Origin: Phoronis pallida | Lineage: Eukaryota; Phoronida; Phoronidae | Assembly: GCA_028565715.1 (NCBI GenBank) | Contig: JAOXYC010220905.1 | Span: 1 to 16,419 of the forward strand | Direction of reading: 5' to 3' | DNA length: 16,419 nucleotides | Shown: positions 9,018 through 16,419 of the stretch, piece after piece | Numbering within the stretch: position 1 is the stretch's first letter | How the letters are laid out: every line of letters starts with the position of its first letter | Program-made: the position numbers and the translations under genes | Notes under the pieces: generated by a model | The model's input: the letters and a program-made list of their open reading frames with translations, nothing else | The model's database searches: none | Told to the model about the DNA's origin: nothing

Positions 9018-12000
9018 ATGAGTGAGTTTGAGACCGGCTACCAGGCTATACCCGCCTACTATGATGATGACTCGGAAGAACCAGTCACACTGGAGGACAA
9101 TGTTATGATACATGTTGTGCCAGAAAGTGGAAAAGGTAAGTATTCTAGTCAGATTCTCTTTTCTTAGAAATATAAAGTTTCTCATTGTAATGAAAAACCT
9201 GACAATTCCGCCACAACTTTCAGGGAGTGGTGATGTGTGTGATTCATAATCAGGAATTTTTCCCGAGATGGAAAACACTTAAAATTTGAATGGTCTACCT
9301 ATGAAAACAGTTATTGTTCATACCTTAAAGCTGATCAGTGTATTGTTCAAGGCAATTTTGCTGTGTTTGTTAAATGCTTTGCCTCCAAAAAAAGAAATTC
9401 TGAAAAAATGTTTAAGACTTTTGTTTCATGTTTCAGCTCGTTGGAACCACATTGAGAACTTGGATGATTTCTTCACGCGAGTTTACCATTATCACCAGCA
9501 TCATGGCTTCTGGTGTATGGTGTTGGAAGATATACTACAGCTGCTGTAAGTTGAATGGAAAAGGATTAAGCAAAGATTATGAAAGGGACTACCGGGAACT
9601 AAGTAGAACATTTAGCTTCATGCATAGCTCAATGTCAAACAACATAATGAATTTGAAAAGACAGAAAAAATTCCGAACTGGACTGAGAAAACAAACAACA
9701 TAAATTTACAATTGTAAAATTGTCTGAGTTATGGCATTTCATCAGTTTCAGTGATGATATTTCATCATTGGTAAAAAAAGGGATTATTTCATGTTGCAAT
9801 TTGATTCCTTGCCTAGACATTTCCAAATCAGTACAGCTTATTAATATTACAGTTAACTGAGTGATTGCAATAATTCTTTATAGCATAATGAAAATAGTTG
9901 CAATATTTCGAACATCTTAAAAGTTATTTCCATATTTTAACATGGTAAAACTGTAATTAATTGTTTTTATTTCTTATTTGTTTCAGTCAATTCATATTTG
10001 TCGTCACATTCACTGTGTTTCTTATCGACTGTGTCAAGTACGATGTCCTGTTTCACGATGTTCATCATAACGGAACACATAAAGTCACCATCAATGAATC
10101 GCTCTACTCCCTGGATCAGTGTTTTCACAGGTATTGTATTCACTGTATAACAATATAATTTAAAATAAGGTACAATTTTTTGTGTTTTTGAAAAGATGTT
10201 TTGACAATATCAGAAAAAATTCTGCTTTCCTTTCCATCAAAGAGTAAGTGATCTGTCTCATAAAATATGTTGACAGTGTTTTGCTGAGACACTCACGTGT
10301 GCTTTGTTGTGTATTTTGAAATCAAGACTTGCCAGTTAAAACTGTCCGAGGTTGAAGTAATGAAAACATTTCTTGAGAGATGTATTTTGTTTGTTGAAAT
10401 ATGAATAACATTGACCTGAATACCTTTCATTACAGAATACAGCCAGAAGTGGCCATCTGTATATTTGTAGCTGGTGCGTTTTGGTTACTACGTCTCATCA
10501 AGGTTATTTACAACATATACAAGTATTCCGAGATCAAGTCATTTTATGGCTTAGCCTTGAAAATATCACCTGTGAGTACTTGAAGAAATGGTTTTTAAAT
10601 TCTGAACACAATAAATGTTTCATTGGTCAGGAGTAAAAATAAAAATGAATTCATGAAAGTTTTGAATGTGGGACTCAATGTGATTAATGACAACATGTTT
10701 CACAGTTCACAAGCAACTGCTCTGGTATGACTTATGTTATGATCACATTTGTCAAGCGGGATCACATACTCTACGCAAGACAATAAATATATGAAATGGG
10801 AGGTAGTTTATGAAAGAAACACATAGAGATACAACATTATGGGTAGTTGGGTATAAGATTTAATAACAATATACATGTGGTTATCCAAAACAAATTGAAG
10901 TGCCTTTCCCTTGGGGTACCTTTTTGCTGGAATAGTTATAATTTATAAATCACGAAATTGCTCAAGTAATAAATCTTGACTAACTACTTTGAAAATAATA
11001 ATAAACTTAGAACACAATCCATCAATGTGTCTTTATAAATCTATGTTAACTAAATAGTATTTCTTCTGTTGTCATTTTCCAGGTTGATCTTCCCAACTTG
11101 ACGTGGCATGAAGTCCAGAAACGAGTTCTTGATGTTCAGAAAGAACAACAAATGTGTATTCATAAGGCTGAACTCACCGAATTAGGTACAGTCGGCTTCT
11201 ATGCATTTCTTGACCACACAAATACACCACCTAGTATTTTGGCATTTCAATTATCATCGAAAAAATTGCAAAGATAGAACAAATTGAAATACTGTCAGTA
11301 CTGGGAATCAAACTAAAGGCCTTTTGGTCATCCCTTGGTCATTTGTTTAGTTTCTTTATTATTGTAAATGTCGAGAGTTAAAATGACTAATTAATGTTTT
11401 TTTTAAATTCAAAAAAAATAGGCTACCTAATTTCTGGACAACTGCTCTATCAACTAGTACTACCTAGTGGCAAATAGGAGACCTTGGTTCGATTCACGGT
11501 CGAGTGTTATGAAATTTTCAGTCTTTTTGGATTTATCACTTTGAGCCATTAGAAATCACACTTTAGTTTATACAGAAAAAATGTCATTACTAAATGACTG
11601 GTTTTGTTGGCAGATATTTACCAAAGAATCCTTCGCTTCAAGAACTACATGATAGCAATGGTGAACAAGTCACTGATACCTCTCAAGTTCCATGTTCCAT
11701 TTATTGGAGAATGGTAAGTGACTGTTCATGATGTAATGAGAAATAATTATGCTCTTGAGTATTTAGATTGTAAACATGTTTATTAAAGTTTTTTGACCAT
11801 ACTGTCAAGTGTCTTGTATTATCTTCAAGGTGTATAATCTTTTACCTGTTTTCACCATAGACATAGTATTTTCTGAGAAAGTTTAATCTATCATAATCAT
11901 TTAATGGGCAAACTGTATTTTACAGGGCTTACCTCACTACAGGATTAAAGTACAACTTGGAAATGATACTTTTCTGTAAGTATTTGATTTTTCAGAATTT

Positions 12001-15000
12001 TTCTGATTGATTAAAACAATTTTGGTATAATGTTTGTCCACAGCAATCAACCCAACCCATTTTTCATTTAACTTTGAGAATGCAGCTAGTATAGAGCTGT
12101 GAAACGTCAGTTGCTTTATGTATATATTGTAAATATTAATAAATATGGTGTTATCAGTGAAAACTCTGTGTATTTTGTTCATCTTAAAAAAATTGTCATT
12201 AACAATATTAATGTTGCTTTCTCATTTTGTTCATAGTATATTGCATAAAAGCAAGAACTTATCACATAGAATCTCCAACTGCGCCGGCCGCGCTATGCTA
12301 AAATTGACGATATTTTTAATAATAAAGCTAAACTCTCGGGTTGTTTAGCATCAAATTACAGCTTGACCACTTTCTTAATCTATCTGAAAGTTTCATTACA
12401 ACCGTTGATCGTTAAATTAGATAATTCGCAATAAATCGATATATCACCTTCGTGTTGGGTCGCGCTTCATGTGTGTACTAATCTAACAGTTCTTTTCAGC
12501 GACACTTGTTGGCGCATTGCCGTCTGGACCAATCAGATTGCAGTAATGTCAATGCACGCCATCTACGGCCGATTATGAAAGCTCTAACTCGGTGCGACAG
12601 TTCGAGAACCAGTGATAGATTCTATGTGATAAGTTCTTGATAAAAGTGATTCTGAATATGACCTTCATTACGATTGTTTATGAAATGCTCACTATTTAGA
12701 CAATGTTACGGTTACATTTCCAGGGGGACCATGGTCACCATTTGAGAATTATTGGCACCTCAATCCTGATTATAAAAACAGTCATAAAAGAATGGAATTG
12801 GCAGAGAAGTAAGGTTTTCAAAAATACTTACAACATATTTGTCTGTTTTTGGGATTTCGTTTTAGAATAAATGCTTTCATAAAAAACGACATTTCATACT
12901 ATTAAGTACTTCAATCACTGATCAACCCTCAATAATCTACACACATGATAGTACTTATTGTACAATTGATATCTTTAATAATGTCAAATACATTTCCAGC
13001 AGTCTGTCGTGTGTTTTGGATTCTTATCCTTGTGCAACCTAATTAATTGTTCTTGTCCTTTCAGACTTTCATCCACGATATTATGGGTTGGTGTAGCCAA
13101 TCTGATCCTGTCTCCTGTGATATTCCTCTGGCAAATTCTCTACTCCTTCTTCATGTATGCATCGGTAGGTAGCCAAGGCCAACTTTTTTGTTTTCACTCA
13201 AGTACTTATATGAAATTGTTTGAGAATGGCTGCTAAATGAGCCAACACTTATTACTATGTAGAGTTGTATGAAGAAGATAACTTCTTGTTGTTTCATTTC
13301 AAGACTTGATAAATCCTCTCTTTAACCCACTCATTCCATTCATAAGTGTCTATTACAATATGACGGTTATCCCATTAGTGAATTATGGTTGATTGGAGCG
13401 AGATATGCTAGTACTTTGCATGGACATTCTCTAATGGTTTACTTTTCTATCAGATTATTCGGAGAGAACCAGGCATTCTGGGATTGAGAAGATGGTCGCT
13501 CTATGCGAGGCAATATCTTAGACACTTCAATGAGCTGGACCATGAGTTCAATGCAAGGTACGTCACTTAATGTTCTCAATTCAAATAATAATATAATATC
13601 TCTTTATTAAAATTGCAACAGAGTGTTGAAGTATTGCAATATACACCAAGGAAAAACTAAATAAAACTAAAATGCAATACAAGAATAAGTAAAAGTTATG
13701 CATAGGATATGGATAATATCCGGATTGGGAACGAATACATAATATTATGCGTTTTACTGAAAACTTGTTAGAGCTAAAGGGTGAAACTAGATTTAAATCT
13801 ATCTGTTTTACATTTCGGGATTTGAAATCTGAGACTATTGCAGTGTCTGCAGTTGTTTGGTGCTAATAGATCGAACACTTGGTTTTAGATATGGTAATGG
13901 AGTTGAAAAATTTCTTTGAAAGTAGATATCTATGATCCTTCAGTGATAAAATATTATTGACCAAGAGGCAATCCTCAAACGACGTATTCGGAAAAATTAT
14001 TCTAAAAGCCCTCTTTTGAATCATTTCCATAGCCGACGATTGATCGACGGTGAGACTTGAGCCCCAGACAGGGGAGGCATATTCGAGGACAGACCTCACA
14101 GTAGAAAAGTAAACAATGTTCCTTGTGTTGAAATGTTTCCATTACTAGTGGACTCTGAAACAGATTCTAATATCTTATCAAAACATTGAATCTGATTGTA
14201 TCAGATACATTTAGTATGACATTCGTTCTTTTTCATCACTTGTGTTGATATTTGAAAATTTGGACAATCTGATATTACTAGGTGCACATACACAAAACTA
14301 TAACAATCAATCTTTTCAATTTTTTTTGTGCAGTGTAGATTATGTTAAATCTGCTATATACGTATGAAAATGTCTGTGTGTGTGTCCGTCCGTCTTACCG
14401 CAATTTTTGACAGCGCGAAGCGCTGGAACAGTCGAGGTGACGCGGGTCACACATCTATTTGATATATTATGTTGAAAGTGAATGACTGTTTTGCTTGAAA
14501 TAAGTTAAGATATTTTGCACATCACTCTAATCTAATGATTTGCTTTCTCTTCCAGGTTAAACCGTGCATACAGAGCCAGCTCCAAATACATGGATATCTT
14601 CACATCTCCTGTTCTGGTGGTGTTTGCAAAGTAAGTATGAATCATTGTACAGTTTACTTGAATGCATGCAACTAAGAGACACACTATACAGACAACACTT
14701 AAGAGCAATGAATGATCTGTACTTTAGAGCAATGAATGATCTGTATGCAGACGTAACAGTTTTTTGTCTTTCACTGCTGGCTCCTTGTCTATGATTTCAA
14801 TTATTTATAAGTCAGGCTTGAATGTGCATGTGTTTTGTAACTTGCCGTACATGAAATTGAATTAATAAATGAATTTTTATAGTTTAAACATATTAAAATG
14901 TTGAGAGAAAAAACAGGTGAACTGCACTGCCATGGTAGTCTAAATTTCTTTCTTTCTATAATATTACAAAATGGTTTAAAATATTGTTTTTTATCAATTA

Positions 15001-16035
15001 TGTTTTGTTTCTCAGAAATGGTGCTTTCTTTGCTGGCTCAGTGTTGGCTGTACTTATCATCCTGACAGTCTATGATGAGGACGTACTTCAAGTTGAACAT
15101 ATACTGACTACTATTACTCTACTTGGTGTGTTTGTCACCATCTGTCGCAATCTTATTCCTGATGAGGTAAAAAAAACATGTATAGTTACTCACGATCTTT
15201 GATTATGATCATTGTATAAGCTGGAATTTAAAATTTAAAGTCACGTCACAGAAGGCATGCAAGCAGCTAAATTCAATGGTTTCTGAAACATCTGATTTTG
15301 TATCCATAATTAGTGTTTCTTACAACTGTCATTTTGACAATATTCATGGAACTGTACAGAAATTTGACATTTGTCTGATATTTGCAGCATCTAGTCTGGT
15401 GCCCCGAACTCTGCATGAAGAATATTCTGGCTCAGATTCACTACATGCCGGACTCATGGAAGGGCCAGGAGCATATATACAGAGTCAGGGATGAATTCGC
15501 TCAGCTGTTTCAGTATAAATTTGTAAGTCTTACATGAGTCAAAAAGTATTTTTTTCATTGGCGTCATATTTTCACTATTCCTGATAATAGGATGGAAACA
15601 AAATCAAGGAAATTTGGTATTTAAACTTTTTCAAACATGAGAGGGGAATTCTGAAAAGTAGTGTAATTGTCTCAACGCTCATGGTTTTAGCAAAAATAAT
15701 GTGTACTAAGCATTAACTTGAATGTTCATTAGTTAGTTGATGAAAGTGAACTTCTAAGTCTTTTTAAAATTTTATTTTAAATTTCTTACTTATTTCAAAG
15801 TACAATAATTGAAGCAGTCCTTCCATAAACTAAATGTTGTAAATCATCATTTCAGATTTTCTTGTTGGAGGAGCTGTTCAGTCCACTATTCACTCCACTG
15901 ATACTCTTATTCTACATCCGGCCCAAGTCACTAGAGATTGTGGACTTTTACCGTAACTTCAGCGTGGAGGTGGTGGGTGTGGGGGATGTCTGTTCATTTG
16001 CACAAATGGACATCAGGAAACATGGAAACCCTCAT
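9018..16035 (+). CDS. ATG9: ATG9, autophagy lipid scramblase (3' end beyond window)
   Basis: Plus-strand coding exons are 9018-9135, 9437-9545, 9987-10130, 10436-10571, 11083-11185, 11614-11713, 11926-11975, 12724-12808, 13065-13164, 13454-13557, 14556-14630, 15016-15166, 15388-15522 and 15856-16035. All have GT/AG borders and join in frame to 1590 bases (530 residues). Hallmarks are WNHIENLDDFF (42-52), ELTELDIYQRILRF, NKSLIPL, GLKYN, HFNELDHEF, KNGAFFAGS (375-383), YDEDVL, CRNLIPDE and VVGVGDVCSFAQMD. Hydrophobic spans fit the known fold: about 66-91, 128-150, 377-395 and 402-418 as membrane helices, with re-entrant segments about 287-315 and 471-492. ATG9 trimers shuffle phospholipids between leaflets on Golgi/endosome-derived vesicles that seed autophagosomes, working with ATG2. 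Y8-QAI-11 matches the AP-complex sorting signal at the same place in human ATG9A. N104-G-T and N112-E-S are luminal glycosylation sequons. The disordered C-terminal tail (human total 839 residues) is outside the window. ATG9A versus ATG9B is not a meaningful choice in an invertebrate. Confidence 0.97.
11441..11505 (+). repeat. Degenerate tRNA-derived sequence (same lineage as 3991-4063)
   Basis: The segment around 11462-11495 aligns well with the minus-strand tRNA-like sequence at 3991-4063: CCTagTGGCAAATAGGAGACC here against CCTgaCCGGCAATCAGGAGGCC there, followed in both by a B box (GGTTCGATTC). The A-box side (gctctatcaactag) is badly decayed and no cloverleaf forms. The shared core suggests both came from one tRNA-derived SINE family. 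It lies in the ATG9 intron 11186-11613. Confidence 0.45.
12252..12639. mobile_element. MITE with 23-base perfect TIRs and 7-base TSD
   Basis: Bases 12252-12274 (beginning caagaacttatcac) are the exact reverse complement of 12617-12639. The direct repeat ATAAAAG abuts both sides (12245-12251 and 12640-12646), giving a 388-base element with clear ends. It has no transposase. The interior contains a GC-rich palindromic stretch (gcgccggccgcgc, 12281-12293) and a second small inverted pair (atgctaaaa/tttagcat). A 7-base duplication is unusual, since hAT elements make 8 and Mutator-like elements 9, so the superfamily is left open. Perfect termini and target duplication point to a fairly recent insertion. 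It separates the ATG9 exons ending at 11975 and starting at 12724. Confidence 0.9.
13590..14135 (-). mobile_element. 5'-truncated LINE (non-LTR retrotransposon) 3' end
   Basis: The minus strand carries an open frame from about 14133 to the stop at 13863-13865. It contains VRSVLEYASPVWGSSLT and MEMIQKRAFRIIF, the signature after the reverse transcriptase palm in many CR1/Jockey/L2-type LINEs (typically RPVLEYASPVW...IQKRALRII). Upstream the frame meets a stop near 14140, so the copy is 5'-truncated there. About 250 bases of 3' UTR follow, then AATAAA (plus-strand tttatt at 13603-13608) and an AT tail (13583-13600). The frame is intact over about 80-90 codons, which suggests modest age. It is inserted antisense in the ATG9 intron 13558-14555. 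The exact clade is uncertain. Confidence 0.8.
14340..14460. repeat. Likely dispersed repeat with GT/CCGTC motif
   Basis: A short stretch unlike the surrounding AT-rich intron contains tgtgtgtgtgtccgtccgtc (14379-14395) and then a G+C-rich part with the hairpin agcgcgaagcgct and dispersed CpGs (about 14401-14450). Such GT-then-CCGTC runs next to GC-rich sequence are common in dispersed repeats of invertebrate genomes. No terminal repeats or target duplication could be placed, so the limits are approximate. Confidence 0.35.
14702..14745 (+). repeat. 24-base tandem duplication
   Basis: agagcaatgaatgatctgta occurs at 14702-14721 and again, identical, at 14726-14745, a period of 24 bases. It lies about 70 bases inside the intron after the exon ending at 14630. 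This is probably a replication-slippage duplication of little age. It would not affect the reading frame. Confidence 0.85.
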
Positions 16036-16419
16036 GTAAAGTTTGATGTTACTAGCAAGGATGTTTCTTAAAAGGATATTTTAAATTCATACTCTGAACT
16101 ATTGAATGGGGTCTGTTAGGTTGGCTTTTTTATTTAAAGTAACACAACCCGTTTCAGGCTGTCCCAAGGTTTAGACATACAATTTGGGAGTTTTATTGGG
16201 TCAGAAATGAATTCAAGAAGTTATGAACTTTAAGTTGAGACAAACATCTCGAAAATCCCTCATATATTTGTGATTTAATGCCAACCACTGTAGATTGTTC
16301 TTCGTGCTGCAGCACGAATAACAATCGAGCCGCCTGAATGACAGTAGACTCTACTACAGCCCCTTCGACTCAGGTCGAGGGACTGTAACAATCGCGGGGG
16401 GTCTACCGAAAGTAGGGAT
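16036..16419. other. ATG9 intron start, ending in a hairpin-rich repeat
   Basis: From the donor gtaaag at 16036 onwards the sequence is intronic. An open frame continues for eleven codons to a stop at 16069-16071, but its residues do not resemble ATG9. At 16293-16326 there is a 34-base palindrome (gattgtt-c-ttcgtgctg / cagcacgaa-t-aacaatc) with one mismatched pair. A second hairpin with stem acag-cccc-ttcgac / gtcgagggactgt follows at about 16356-16387. The block aacaatcg recurs at 16320-16327 and 16388-16395. This looks like the beginning of a structured, foldback-type mobile element that runs past the window edge. Confidence 0.6.

Larger units (their letters stand above)
9136..15855 (+). 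other. Introns of ATG9
   Basis: The thirteen introns between the listed exons run from about 210 bases (11714-11925) to about 1000 bases (13558-14555). All are GT-AG, and most donors read gtaagt, gtgagt or close variants. The two longest are long because they carry insertions: a MITE in 11976-12723, and a LINE remnant plus another repeat in 13558-14555. Introns 9546-9986, 10572-11082, 13165-13453 and 15523-15855 show only AT-rich sequence, with no RNA gene or cryptic conserved exon that I can recognise. Open frames running through exons into introns end without conserved sequence. Confidence 0.85.

Noticed and set aside
9635-9826. Minus-strand open frame in an ATG9 intron
   Set aside because: Intronic, antisense and without recognisable similarity.
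16036-16071. Open frame continuing the last ATG9 exon to a stop
   Set aside because: The sequence at 16036 is a splice donor (cat|gtaaag) at the point where similarity to ATG9 ends. The eleven added residues do not resemble the family, and ATG9 has a long tail still to come.
1-16419. CRISPR array, prophage, viral gene or bacterial operon
   Set aside because: No regularly spaced direct repeats, no ribosome-binding-site-led gene chains and no viral protein signatures. All genes are intron-containing animal genes.

Overview
This is animal nuclear DNA: AT-rich by eye, with short coding exons bounded by GT/AG splice sites, introns of roughly 150-1000 bases, and relics of DNA transposons, a LINE and tRNA-derived elements. 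It carries two conserved housekeeping genes and no bacterial or viral genes. Protein similarity and intron placement suggest an invertebrate metazoan, perhaps marine given the repeats. The phylum cannot be fixed from the sequence.

Layout. Bases 1-643 are a long foldback (inverted-repeat) element. Bases 644 to about 2000 are intergenic. The minus strand from 6631 down to 2122 carries a complete or nearly complete CNOT9 (RQCD1/Rcd1/CAF40) gene in eight coding exons, encoding 316 residues, with a polyadenylation signal at 2025-2030. Bases 6643-8966 lie between the coding parts of the two genes. They hold a compact promoter-like cluster (CCAAT, ETS and ZNF143-like sites, 8220-8275), a good splice donor at 8442 and a repeated 20-base motif. 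The plus strand from 9018 carries the first fourteen coding exons of ATG9, giving 530 residues in a continuous frame. The exon ending at 16035 is followed by a splice donor, so the C-terminal tail lies beyond the window.

The genes are divergent (head to head), with 2,386 bases between start codons. CNOT9 is a core subunit of the CCR4-NOT mRNA deadenylase complex. ATG9 is the multispanning lipid scramblase of autophagy. They share no pathway step, but both are broadly expressed and may share a promoter region. Both human orthologues lie at 2q35, so the linkage may be ancient.

The introns hold most of the other structure: a GC-ended MITE (5464-5798), a well-preserved MITE with 23-base perfect terminal repeats and a 7-base target duplication (12252-12639), a 5'-truncated LINE 3' end (about 13590-14135), two decayed tRNA-derived sequences of one lineage (3991-4063 and 11441-11505), a probable retroelement tail (about 3654-3865), and hairpins at 2361-2441 and 16293-16405. 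I found no convincing undescribed multi-gene system. The points most worth following are the shared promoter cluster, the large foldbacks and the CNOT9 N- and C-terminal differences.
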